From: Sphingobacteriaceae bacterium UBA6709
GTDB taxonomy: Bacteria > Bacteroidota > Bacteroidia > Sphingobacteriales > Sphingobacteriaceae
NCBI GenBank assembly: GCA_002454425.1
Contig: DKIV01000041.1
Location: 1-44,102 of the forward strand
Length of the DNA stretch: 44,102 nucleotides
Direction: 5' to 3'
This document shows positions 16,957-25,010 of this stretch, one piece after another (position 1 is the first letter of the stretch; each line of letters opens with the position of its first letter). A program made the translations under genes and the position numbers. The notes below the pieces were generated by a model, which was given only the letters and a program-made list of their open reading frames with translations, had not been told where the DNA came from and did not search any database.

Positions 16957-17340
16957 ATGAATGCTCACCATGGACAAATTATCGAAAAGATAATTCGAAG
17001 AAACGGCTACAGTATAAGCGAGCTCGCTCGCCTAACAAAAGTAAACAGAAGATCCGTTTACAACTGGTTTAATCAGCGCAGCTTGCGCTCTGATATTATC
17101 TATCGTATTGGATCTGTTCTTAACTACGACTTTTCTACGGAATTCCCTGATTTGTTTGCAGATACGGAGGCTCATAATACCTCAACCCTATTTAAGACCT
17201 CCATGGATCTTCAGGATCGAAAGAATGAGATCTATTGGAAAGATAAGTATATCCAACTGCTGGAGAAATACAATGAACTACTGATGAAATTTGTAGACGC
17301 CCAACCGGGCGGCTATATTAATCAGGAGAACCACTCGTAG
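16957..17340 (+). CDS. Small helix-turn-helix DNA-binding protein
   Basis: The 127 residues start with an XRE/Cro-like helix-turn-helix (about residues 6-56): the first helix IIEKIIRRNGY, then SISELARLTKV as the positioning helix and NRRSVYNWFNQ as the recognition helix. A charged, probably coiled-coil tail follows (about 80-118, rich in Lys, Glu and Leu). It probably regulates transcription, with the tail giving dimerisation or partner binding. Its position directly after upxY suggests control of the polysaccharide locus or of itself. Its last 23 nt overlap the convergent gene at 17318-17611. I do not recognise a named family beyond the DNA-binding fold. Confidence 0.75.
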   Translation: MNAHHGQIIEKIIRRNGYSISELARLTKVNRRSVYNWFNQRSLRSDIIYRIGSVLNYDFSTEFPDLFADTEAHNTSTLFKTSMDLQDRKNEIYWKDKYIQLLEKYNELLMKFVDAQPGGYINQENHS

Positions 17341-17611
17341 TGTCTGACGACTGCTCTGTAGAATCTGCCATTGATCGAAGGAAAAATCCTACTTCCCTTA
17401 GAAACTTTAGTTGAGGCTTTAATTCCTGTACCGTCAATTCGGGCGGTGCACAGTCGATAAGATTGTCGGCAATCACCTGTGTCATAATACTAAAGCTCTC
17501 CGCATCAACTTCCATAAATTCACGACAGTTGCTGAGGAAATTACGCAATTCGTGCAGATCGACGGAGTAGGTCTGATTGTCAAAAGTTAGTGTTGGTACC
17601 TGTTGATCCAT
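17318..17611 (-). CDS. Hypothetical small acidic protein
   Basis: The 97-residue product is acidic and soluble, with no signal peptide or membrane segment. It opens with a short beta-like segment (PTLTFDNQTYSVDL), continues with helical stretches and ends in a Ser/Asp/Thr-rich tail. The amphipathic pattern and Met start look like a real protein, but I do not recognise a family. It runs convergent to the HTH gene and the coding ends overlap by 23 bp, which could couple their expression by antisense transcription. It has a free 5' region toward 17612-18135 for its own promoter. A partner or inhibitor of the adjacent regulator is possible but purely speculative. Confidence 0.55.
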   Translation of the reverse strand: MDQQVPTLTFDNQTYSVDLHELRNFLSNCREFMEVDAESFSIMTQVIADNLIDCAPPELTVQELKPQLKFLREVGFFLRSMADSTEQSSDTTSGSPD

Positions 17612-18135
17612 GATAAAAAAGTAGTGAAATAATCTGTTAAATCTTCTGTATTATTTTAAACGAGTAGATAGCCCGATTCGGCGAAAACATCATTAGCTCT
17701 TAACACTGCTTATTATACAACCATTCCATTTAGGATATGTGTGTTTAATTACAAAAACGGGGACCTTCTTTAAACTGAACCCAAGCACTTCTTGGTACAA
17801 ACAAGATTGGCCGGACATATAATCTTTATAAACAATCCCTTTTTAATAACACTTGATATTATGTAAATACCAATTGAAATGAGTGCAAACAAAATCCCCA
17901 CCGACTTAGTTAACGCGATATTTCCATCAAGCTCAAAAAGCTATGACACAAAGATATAGAATTTAAGATAGAACTAAAATTAGGACAAAAAAACACTTAA
18001 ATAAACGTGGGTAAAAATCCCCAAAAACGGGGAATTTAAAACCCATATTTCCCACAAAAATTCCCACAATTGCACATATTTCGGAAGCGTCTTACACAAT
18101 CTGAAAAAAAGAAAAAAAGGACAATTTCGTGACCT
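17612..18135. other. AT-rich intergenic region
   Basis: No gene is supported in these 524 nt. They contain the upstream region of the 97-residue protein gene, a nested hairpin with terminator character at 18008-18046, and a short direct repeat of TTCCCACA (about 18049-18069). Base composition is clearly lower in G+C than the flanking genes. Confidence 0.45.
18015..18037 (-). terminator. Probable terminator of the PHP phosphatase gene
   Basis: On the minus strand AAATTCCCC - GTTTTT - GGGGATTTTTA gives a GC-core stem followed by Ts, about 100 nt past the stop at 18136. An outer pair (GTGGGT at about 18007-18012 with ACCCAT at 18041-18046) can extend the fold. Confidence 0.55.
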
Positions 18136-18873
18136 CTAAAGGAACATCTCCCTGTTTTTAAACTGATTAGATCCAATAGCCTTACTGAGATCCCCAGAAC
18201 GTACAAAAGTTGTAAGGGCACGCAAATGTCGATCATGGTGGAGGTCAGTACCCACCAGATCAATGAGATTTTCCTTCAATAATACCTGTGCAGCCTTTTT
18301 AATGCCTTTACCATAGTACCCGGCCAACGAAAGTAGATTTAATTGAAACAGGCAGCCCATTTCTTTTAATCTCCGGTACTTCTGCAGATCATTATGATAG
18401 TATATATATCTTTCAGGGTGCGCCAGTACGGGCACCTTCCCTGATAGGCTTATGTCGAAGATATACTTCTCTATATTCATTGTTTCTACCTGAAATGACA
18501 TTTCCACAAGAAGATAATTACCCAATAAAGGCAGGCACTGATTCGCCTTTAATACGGGATCGAAATCGATATCCAACATATATTCCGCGGCATAAGACAA
18601 CTCCAGATCAGGACGACTCTTCTTAAGCTCCTGATGCAAGGACGACCATGCGCTATCGATCGTAAGCGGTGTATTGGGATAAAAGTCGTGAAAGACGTGG
18701 GGTGTGGCTATAAACTTTTGAAGGCCTAATTCAGAAAGGCCGTTAATAAAGCGCAATGAGGAATCGACATCGGGAGACCCGTCATCAATACCTGGCAGAA
18801 TATGTGAATGGATATCAACGCCCATCCAGGAAAGATCCCTGACCAGCGTACTCCTTTTAAAAAAACTGAACAT
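18136..18873 (-). CDS. PHP-family tyrosine-protein phosphatase, CpsB/YwqE type
   Basis: The 245-residue protein has the PHP metal-site motif DIHSHILPGIDDG (20-32), then TPHVF (57-61), EMSF with a metal-binding Glu, AHPERY (about 156-161) and GTDLHHD near the C-terminus. These are the hallmarks of CpsB/Wzb-like phosphatases that dephosphorylate the bacterial tyrosine kinase controlling capsule export. The N-terminal MFSFFKRST lead before the PHP domain appears in Bacteroidota members as I recall. No Wzc/BY-kinase or Wza gene lies in the window, so its partner is encoded elsewhere. A TATCTTTG element sits only 5 nt before the start codon (18879-18886), so the message may be nearly leaderless or the true start may be internal. 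Confidence 0.9.
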   Translation of the reverse strand: MFSFFKRSTLVRDLSWMGVDIHSHILPGIDDGSPDVDSSLRFINGLSELGLQKFIATPHVFHDFYPNTPLTIDSAWSSLHQELKKSRPDLELSYAAEYMLDIDFDPVLKANQCLPLLGNYLLVEMSFQVETMNIEKYIFDISLSGKVPVLAHPERYIYYHNDLQKYRRLKEMGCLFQLNLLSLAGYYGKGIKKAAQVLLKENLIDLVGTDLHHDRHLRALTTFVRSGDLSKAIGSNQFKNREMFL

Positions 18874-18878
18874 TAAAA

Positions 18879-18886
18879 CAAAGATA
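18879..18886 (-). promoter_or_regulatory. TATCTTTG element 5 nt before the PHP phosphatase start
   Basis: The minus strand reads TATCTTTG, an exact TAnnTTTG match. Transcription would then begin at or almost at the ATG. A weak -33 candidate (CTTG) lies about 16 nt further upstream. Confidence 0.35.
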
Positions 18887-19079
18887 AGGAAACATATACG
18901 TACAAGGAATTAACAAAACAGGCACTGCAATGGTTTCAAAAAAATATCTCCAAAGAAGTCGCTTTGCAAATATTACTTAAATCCTTTTCTACAAACAAAC
19001 GCAACGCTAAACACTATGGACATCCGCTTAAATAAGGTTAAGGTCCGAAGAGGGAAATACACGGGGTAAACAAAAAAGA

Positions 19080-19102
19080 AGGGTGCCTTTATGGGGCACC
19101 CT
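19080..19102 (-). terminator. Terminator of the ammonium transporter gene
   Basis: On the minus strand AGGGTGCC - CCATAAA - GGCACCCT forms an 8-bp perfect stem followed by TCTTTTTTGTTT. It lies 32 nt past the amt stop. Confidence 0.88.
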
Positions 19103-19133
19103 CGCTACTACAAACAATTATATAAAACGACAA

Positions 19134-20540
19134 CTATAATTCGTCAACGTCTGCCGATTTAGATGCTCTCTTTTCGATAACGCCATTTCTGTTCACCTGC
19201 AACAAATCCTGCAGGTAATTTTCGTTATGCTGAGAAACATCTAATCCTATTTCCTCCTCCTCACGGGTGACGCGAATAGGTTGGATAAGGTTAATAACTT
19301 TAAAGATCAGAAAAGAAACAGTGAAGCTGTATGCCACGGCTACAAGCATAGCCTTCAGCTGCGTAAAAAAGAATTCAGGATTACCGTAAAACAGACCATC
19401 GGCACCTGAACCATTTACCGCCTTGGTGGCAAATACACCGGTAAGTAACATTCCAACCATACCACCCAAGCCATGACATGCAAACACATCAAGCGTATCA
19501 TCAATTTTAGAATTTTTAAGCTTGTGAGCAACAAGATTTGATATGATAGAAGAAATGAACCCTATAAAGATACTCTGCGGTATAGCGACGAAACCTGCCG
19601 CTGGCGTTATGGCAACCAAACCGACAACAGCACCTATACAAAAACCTAATACCGAAGGCTTTTTGCCTCTGATAACGTCGAAGAACATCCAGGCTAACCC
19701 GGCAGCTCCCGCGGCAGTATTCGTAGTTAAAAAGGCTGATACAGCAAGTGAATTAGCACCAACAGCAGAGCCTGCATTAAAACCAAACCATCCAAACCAA
19801 AGAAGGCCGGTACCTATAAGTACGTAAGGAATATTTGCGGGAGGTACTTCCTCTCCGGCGATATGGGTTCTGCGACGTTTCAAAACCAGGGCACCTGCAA
19901 GGGCTGCACAACCCGCTGAAATATGAACAACAGTTCCGCCAGCAAAGTCAAGCGCACCCATCTTAAACAGAAAACCCTCCGGATGCCAGCTCCAATGCGC
20001 AAGAGGAGCATAGACCAACAGGGAAAATAATGCAATAAAGGTGATATACGACGTAAAGCGAATTCGTTCAGCAACTGCTCCAACAACCAATCCCGGGGTA
20101 ATTATGGCGAACATCAATTGAAAAACAGAGAATAACGAAAAGGGAATAGTAGGAGCACCACCCCATGGGGCAGAGGATGTTACGTTCTTATAAAAGAAGA
20201 AACTTGAAGGATCTCCGATAATTCCGCCTATGCTATTTCCGAAAGCGAGACTAAAACCCACAACCACCCATAACACAGAGACGATACCTGCGGCAACGAC
20301 ACTCTTAATCATGGTTGACAAGACGTTCTTATGATGAACCATGCCTCCGTAGAAGAATGCTAAACCTGGTGTCATCAAAAAGACAAGCGCGGTTGCCACC
20401 AAAACCCATGCTATATCAGCACCATTGTAAACATTCCCACTATCTATATATTGAGAAGATGTTGGAATAAACACAGAGGCGCAAGCCACCAGAAGAAGAA
20501 GCATAAATGGAACAGTTTGCTTCAAAACACTTTTACTCAT
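19134..20540 (-). CDS. amt: Ammonium transporter
   Basis: Amt conducts ammonium/ammonia across the inner membrane for nitrogen assimilation. The 468 residues comprise an N-terminal hydrophobic signal-like segment (about 8-24) and the eleven-helix Amt core. Twin pore histidines are at 206 (GGTVVHISAG) and 356 (FACHGLGG), 150 residues apart as in E. coli AmtB. The motifs AFFYGGMV, GFNAGSA and GGMVGMLLTG are present. The cytosolic tail contains GLDVSQHNENY, the region where PII (GlnK) proteins normally bind; no glnK gene is adjacent. It follows an outer-membrane porin gene on the same strand after 125 nt, suggesting a two-membrane uptake pair. A strong terminator follows. Confidence 0.96.
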   Translation of the reverse strand: MSKSVLKQTVPFMLLLLVACASVFIPTSSQYIDSGNVYNGADIAWVLVATALVFLMTPGLAFFYGGMVHHKNVLSTMIKSVVAAGIVSVLWVVVGFSLAFGNSIGGIIGDPSSFFFYKNVTSSAPWGGAPTIPFSLFSVFQLMFAIITPGLVVGAVAERIRFTSYITFIALFSLLVYAPLAHWSWHPEGFLFKMGALDFAGGTVVHISAGCAALAGALVLKRRRTHIAGEEVPPANIPYVLIGTGLLWFGWFGFNAGSAVGANSLAVSAFLTTNTAAGAAGLAWMFFDVIRGKKPSVLGFCIGAVVGLVAITPAAGFVAIPQSIFIGFISSIISNLVAHKLKNSKIDDTLDVFACHGLGGMVGMLLTGVFATKAVNGSGADGLFYGNPEFFFTQLKAMLVAVAYSFTVSFLIFKVINLIQPIRVTREEEEIGLDVSQHNENYLQDLLQVNRNGVIEKRASKSADVDEL

Positions 20541-20665
20541 TTCTTATAAAATCATTAAATAAATAGAAACTACGTATTTTTTAATCTAAAATACCACTTT
20601 TATAACAATTCGCCTATTAAAATCTAGCTATTGTTCATTAAAATTCAATTTTCAGCACTTAAATA

Positions 20666-21748
20666 CTAAAAAGCATATACAATTGCTAGAGAAAATTGAG
20701 ATGCCGACTTATTATCGAAAGATCCCATGGCCAAACTATCATTGTTTTTATAAAACATATTAGAAGAACCACGATCAAACCTAACTTCCGGAATAAAAGT
20801 AAGCGGACCTCCTTTAATATTCCCGGAAAGTGTTACCGCCACCACAGACTCACCTCCCGCAGGTCCAAACAATACCGACTCATTCGTTTTTGACTTAAAA
20901 TATTCTGTACGTAAACCCAGGCCAAAAACACTGGAAAAAGAGTTCTGCAAATAAAGAGCACCACCGGTAAAGCCACCTGCGTCATTGGGACGGCTCATAT
21001 CAGCCACATTTAAACCCAGCTTAAAACCCTCTGTCAACTGCCATGAGGTTGTAAGATCAAACTCCGTACCCGACGGATAACCGGTAATTACATTCAAGTA
21101 AGCATTCCAGCCCTCAACTGGAGAAACAAAAAGCTGCGCTCCAAAATCCGAAACACCGTTAAAATCCTGATAAACATTCCAGTCATTAAACAAGCCCATC
21201 ATTAAACCCACTCGATCTGAAAAGGCGTAATTTGCCTTGATACCTGCATTTTGAAACGGACCGTTTGAAAACAAATAGGATGTCGAATAATTGAAGTTCG
21301 CTGTCGGAGAGATAACCTCATAACCGATAAAAGTGCCCATGTAACCTGCTGTCATAGAGAACTTGTCGGTAAATTGGTAAGTAGCGTACAAATTCTGAAT
21401 ATGGAAGCTATTACCCTCCCCCTCATTGTAAGTACCATTAGAATTGGGAATTGACTGAAATTGCCCCCGGGGACCAAAAGATACTTCACCAACAAAGGAA
21501 GCCTTATTATAAGCTTTCTTCAGCGCGATATCTATCATTCCGAGAGAAACGGAGTTATTTTCGCTAGCAAACGCTGTGGGAATATTCCCCGCCCCGCCAC
21601 GAAGCTTTGCGAAGTCATACTTATAATACGCGTCCGCGGAACCAGAAATCTCCAGAGGAGAAACAACGGTAGAATCTTGTGCCTTTACACTTGTAATTCC
21701 GGCCAACAACAGAGACACCGATAGAATGCCAGATAAAAGTCTTGCCAT
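20666..21748 (-). CDS. Outer-membrane porin, BBP2/OmpL-like
   Basis: The 360-residue protein has a signal peptide (about 1-23, cleavage after VKA-Q) and then a continuous series of amphipathic strands with frequent Tyr/Phe/Asn girdles, ending in the barrel-closing SQFSLAIVYAF. It resembles the putative beta-barrel porin-2 family (BBP2, PF07642) as I know it. It is predicted to be an outer-membrane channel. Its place directly upstream of amt on the same strand suggests that it lets ammonium or small nitrogen compounds cross the outer membrane when nitrogen is scarce; this is inference from context. The upstream region is very AT-rich and no exact promoter match was found. Confidence 0.82.
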   Translation of the reverse strand: MARLLSGILSVSLLLAGITSVKAQDSTVVSPLEISGSADAYYKYDFAKLRGGAGNIPTAFASENNSVSLGMIDIALKKAYNKASFVGEVSFGPRGQFQSIPNSNGTYNEGEGNSFHIQNLYATYQFTDKFSMTAGYMGTFIGYEVISPTANFNYSTSYLFSNGPFQNAGIKANYAFSDRVGLMMGLFNDWNVYQDFNGVSDFGAQLFVSPVEGWNAYLNVITGYPSGTEFDLTTSWQLTEGFKLGLNVADMSRPNDAGGFTGGALYLQNSFSSVFGLGLRTEYFKSKTNESVLFGPAGGESVVAVTLSGNIKGGPLTFIPEVRFDRGSSNMFYKNNDSLAMGSFDNKSASQFSLAIVYAF

Positions 21749-22928
21749 AGTTAATTGTTTTTTAGGATTAGATGATGATGATATAATAAATTATGATTAA
21801 GCAATAAAATTCAACCCTATGGCTGCCAAAAAAATAAAAAAAAGAACGACCAAACCCCTCAAAACCGACACAACAAGAATGACATACTACAAAAACAAGA
21901 TCAAACCAACTTCACAAGCGTCACTTATTCATAAAAATAGAATTTTTTAAATAAAAAAGTATAAAATTTTAAAATTTTATAAAAAAAAGAACAAAATTTC
22001 GAAGCAAACGACTAAAATGAAAGATAAATCGGATAAAACAGCAACAATACAACAAACAACAAGAGAAAAAAAATGCACTAATCTGCGAATATCACCACTC
22101 CATCTTCGTAAATGATCGAAACTCAAGGCAGATAAAAAACATCTACCAGGCAAGGGAAATAGAGATCGAGATACCGGGATAAGACAAAACACATTGACGG
22201 ACTTCTCCATGTCCCGATCTTCATGGATTGATTACCGACATAAAAAATTAAGCATGCAGCACTTCCACTATTCACAACACACCGGGACAGGCAAAGTAAG
22301 CCCCCCCGGGGCGCATCCCGTCGATGAGAATACAGGTTTTGCAGGTGAAGGACAGGATTGGATTGGATAGCAGGAAATTCAATCTATTATCATGGCAGAA
22401 ATCCTAAAGAGCATAAAAAGCGATTACGTTGGTAAAGGAAGTAAGTTAACATCAACGACCTCAGGAGCTAGCTTCTTTTGCCTGGGTTCATGGAAAAGCA
22501 ACGCATTAGGCAGAACAGATGCCGATGTTACTGACGACACCCCGGTTCTGGACAACAGGATAGCAAGCAGCCGACTCCGCAAAAACAGGAAAGATCCCGA
22601 TCGACCTGAGATCTATGGAATCCGGCGAAGAAAATGGACTAAGATTGATCCGGTAAATGATGTATTGAAAAACAGCTACCCTCCGCCACTCCGGACGTCG
22701 CGCTATCAATAATTTCTTAAGATATGCAGGATTATTACGTTTCGCTTTCCATATTACAGCTAAGAAACCTCAACCTACGATTGCTTCCGAACAACATCAC
22801 ACTCAACCGCTACCTGTCGCTGAAACAGAGTCGAGACATACTCCACGATTAAAAACCACGTGGGCTTGCGGCGTTCAACTTCAAATAAAGCCAGGGAATA
22901 ATGCCGAGAATGAAAGTTCTTCTAATGA
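21749..22928. other. 1.2-kb region without a convincing gene
   Basis: From about 21760 to 22080 the plus strand is extremely A-rich (T-rich for the minus-strand porin leader) and includes a perfect 20-bp palindrome at 21961-21980. From about 22200 to 22928 composition returns to normal. Short frames exist there (for example 22392-22712 plus and a 42-codon frame at 22724), but none has a recognisable family or clear protein character. It may hold the porin leader, a decayed gene or an unrecognised RNA. Confidence 0.5.
21961..21980. repeat. Perfect 20-bp AT palindrome
   Basis: The sequence ATAAAATTTTAAAATTTTAT equals its own reverse complement. It lies about 215 nt upstream of the BBP2 porin start inside an A/T-rich tract. 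It could be a regulator site or simply a low-complexity coincidence. Confidence 0.4.
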
Positions 22929-23876
22929 TCAAGCCGGCGCATAAGCAGCGCCCTGCATAACACCGCGTCTTTCTAACTCCTTATCAATAAATGATTGAAT
23001 ACCCGATTTCTTAAGTCCCCAATTGGGAGCGATCAATAAATCATAGTCAGAAATACCAAACAAACGTTGCACAATGATGTCAGGACGGAGCAGGGGAACA
23101 AAATCACATAGAAAGTCTGTATATTCTTCCAGGCTAAACAATTTGAACGGTTCTCGCTTATACTGCACGCCCATAATAGACTTTTCAACGATGTACAGTT
23201 GATGAAGCTTAACAAATTTTATTTGAGGGTGCTTATTTATTTCCTCCGCATATTTCAGCATCATCTCCTTCGTTTCCCAGGGAAAGCCAAATACGGTATG
23301 AACACAAATATCAAGAGGAGAATTCTCAACAAGAGCAAGGGCTGATTGTAATTCTTCGTGAGTACAGCCCCTGTTAATACGGCTCAGGGTATCGTTATAG
23401 ATAGATTCCATGCCCATCTCGAGATCAACATGAAGACCTCTCTTAGTATAACTTTCGAGAAGCGCGACCTTCTCAGCATCAATACAGTCGGGACGGGTAC
23501 CAACGGAAAGACCGACCACCTTATCGGGACAGATACTGAGAGCTTCATCGTACATCATCTTCAGATAATGAGCAGGAGCATACGTATTGGTGTTCGGTTG
23601 AAAATAGATAATAAACTTTTCAGCAGCATAACCATTTACAGCGCGTTCAATACCTTTCTCAATTTGTTCGCGAATAGTAGGCATCTTCCTTGACAACTCC
23701 GGAGTAAAGGCATCTACATTACAGTAAGTGCATCCGCCAAAACCTTTACTTCCATCTCTATTAGGGCAAGTAAAGCCACCATCAACAACAATTTTGAACA
23801 CACGCTGACCGTGGTATTTTGTTTTCAGGTAAGCCCCGTAATTATTATAAGTCTTAAAACCGTAATCAACATTCAT
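22929..23876 (-). CDS. Radical SAM protein, TIGR01212/YtqA family
   Basis: The 315-residue protein carries an Fe-S motif in the family pattern C-x11-C-x2-C (Cys37, Cys49, Cys52 in TCPNRDGSKGFGGCTYCN). Further features are a GTRPDC segment that binds SAM, LEMGMES and HTVFGFPWETKEM. Its fold resembles the Elp3-like radical SAM barrel, and length and motifs match TIGR01212 as I know it. B. subtilis YtqA belongs to this family; its substrate is not established to my knowledge. A good Bacteroidota promoter lies upstream (23930-23962). It is monocistronic and divergent from corA. Confidence 0.9.
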   Translation of the reverse strand: MNVDYGFKTYNNYGAYLKTKYHGQRVFKIVVDGGFTCPNRDGSKGFGGCTYCNVDAFTPELSRKMPTIREQIEKGIERAVNGYAAEKFIIYFQPNTNTYAPAHYLKMMYDEALSICPDKVVGLSVGTRPDCIDAEKVALLESYTKRGLHVDLEMGMESIYNDTLSRINRGCTHEELQSALALVENSPLDICVHTVFGFPWETKEMMLKYAEEINKHPQIKFVKLHQLYIVEKSIMGVQYKREPFKLFSLEEYTDFLCDFVPLLRPDIIVQRLFGISDYDLLIAPNWGLKKSGIQSFIDKELERRGVMQGAAYAPA

Positions 23877-23929
23877 CGTTTCAAATAAAAAGGGGGAACT
23901 AAAAGAGCGCTTTAATATGTATTGACCGG

Positions 23930-23962
23930 CAAAGATACTATATTAACGAAGGAGAGAAGAAA
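23930..23962 (-). promoter_or_regulatory. Promoter of the radical SAM gene
   Basis: On the minus strand the -7 element TATCTTTG (23930-23937) matches TAnnTTTG exactly, and TTTC (23959-23962), one mismatch from TTTG, is 21 nt upstream. The start codon is about 55 nt downstream of the -7 element. Confidence 0.55.
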
Positions 23963-24051
23963 GATTTAAAAGAAAGGGCATAATATTATATTAGCGCTAT
24001 AAATGAAAATCCGGGCATCTTACACCGCAAATTCCCTAGATTACAGAGCGT

Positions 24052-25005
24052 ATGCTGAGAATATATTATAAAAAAGACCGAAGGTTGGCAAAAGAAAGCG
24101 ACATTGAGGCGTTGCGAGAGATCCCTATGGAACAGATGATCTGGGTAGATCTTCAAAATCCGACCTTGGAAGAAAAGATCACGATTGAGACTTACTTCGA
24201 CATCAAATATTCATCAGAAGAAGAATCGCAAGAGATTGAGATGTCATCGAGATTTAGTGAAGTGGAGGATGAACTGATAATAAACACCAACTTTCTATCG
24301 CTGCGAGAGAAGGGATTCGACTATTGCCCGGTATCTATCATCTTAGAAAAAAACATCCTGTTTACTTATAGAGATGACGATTTGAAGAGCTTTGGGGAGT
24401 CTGTCAAGAAAATTAAAGCGAGTCCCGGTTCCTACCTCAGCGGCCCTCAGATATTTCTGTCACTGCTGGAAACCGCTATTGATAATGATGCTGACATCAT
24501 TGAAAAGTTGGCAAAGAACATCGCCTCTTTAGGCCAGCAGATGGTGCTCAGAAAACGCGGATCGGATGAAGAGATCCTGATACAGATATCTTCGTTTCAG
24601 AATGAGACCATGTCTTTGCGTGAAAACATCATCGATAAACAACGGCTTATTTCTTCGCTCATGAAAAGCAACAGCTTTCCTGACGAACATAAGGGATTAT
24701 TACGTATCATGATCAGAGATATAAGCTCCATTCTCGAGCATAATAAATTCGCATTCGAAAGACTCGAGTATCTACAAGACACCTTTATGGGTTTTGTGAA
24801 CATAGAGCAAAACCGCATTATCAAGATTTTTACTGTAGCAACGGTAGCATTTATGCCCCCTACCCTTATTGCAAGTATCTACGGTATGAACTTCAGATCG
24901 ATGCCTGAACTTGACTGGGAACTCGGTTACGGCTTTGCCATTGCCGTGATGGTGCTATCCTCTGCTTTTACCCTCTTCTACTTTAAAAAGAAGAACTGGC
25001 TATAG
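24052..25005 (+). CDS. corA: CorA-family magnesium/divalent cation transporter
   Basis: The 317-residue protein has a long acidic and helical cytosolic domain and two C-terminal membrane helices (about residues 258-277 and 291-310). The first ends in the signature Gly278-Met279-Asn280 (YGMNF), followed by an MPEL loop in place of the more usual MPE-L/W-P variants. It forms pentameric channels for Mg2+ or Co2+ in the inner membrane. It is transcribed divergently from the radical SAM gene and converges on the sphingolipid operon: only 5 nt separate its stop from the stop of the PAP2 gene, so the 3' ends of the two messages must overlap. Only a weak 5-bp hairpin (25007-25021) lies there. Confidence 0.94.
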   Translation: MLRIYYKKDRRLAKESDIEALREIPMEQMIWVDLQNPTLEEKITIETYFDIKYSSEEESQEIEMSSRFSEVEDELIINTNFLSLREKGFDYCPVSIILEKNILFTYRDDDLKSFGESVKKIKASPGSYLSGPQIFLSLLETAIDNDADIIEKLAKNIASLGQQMVLRKRGSDEEILIQISSFQNETMSLRENIIDKQRLISSLMKSNSFPDEHKGLLRIMIRDISSILEHNKFAFERLEYLQDTFMGFVNIEQNRIIKIFTVATVAFMPPTLIASIYGMNFRSMPELDWELGYGFAIAVMVLSSAFTLFYFKKKNWL

Positions 25006-25010
25006 TCCTC

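Noticed and set aside
18041..18070. Short TTCCCACA repeats considered as a CRISPR-like array
   Set aside because: Only two copies of 8 nt, no spacers of even length and no cas genes.
22392..22712. 106-codon plus-strand frame in the gene-poor stretch
   Set aside because: Low-complexity Ser/Arg/Lys-rich sequence with no recognisable fold or start context; coding cannot be supported.
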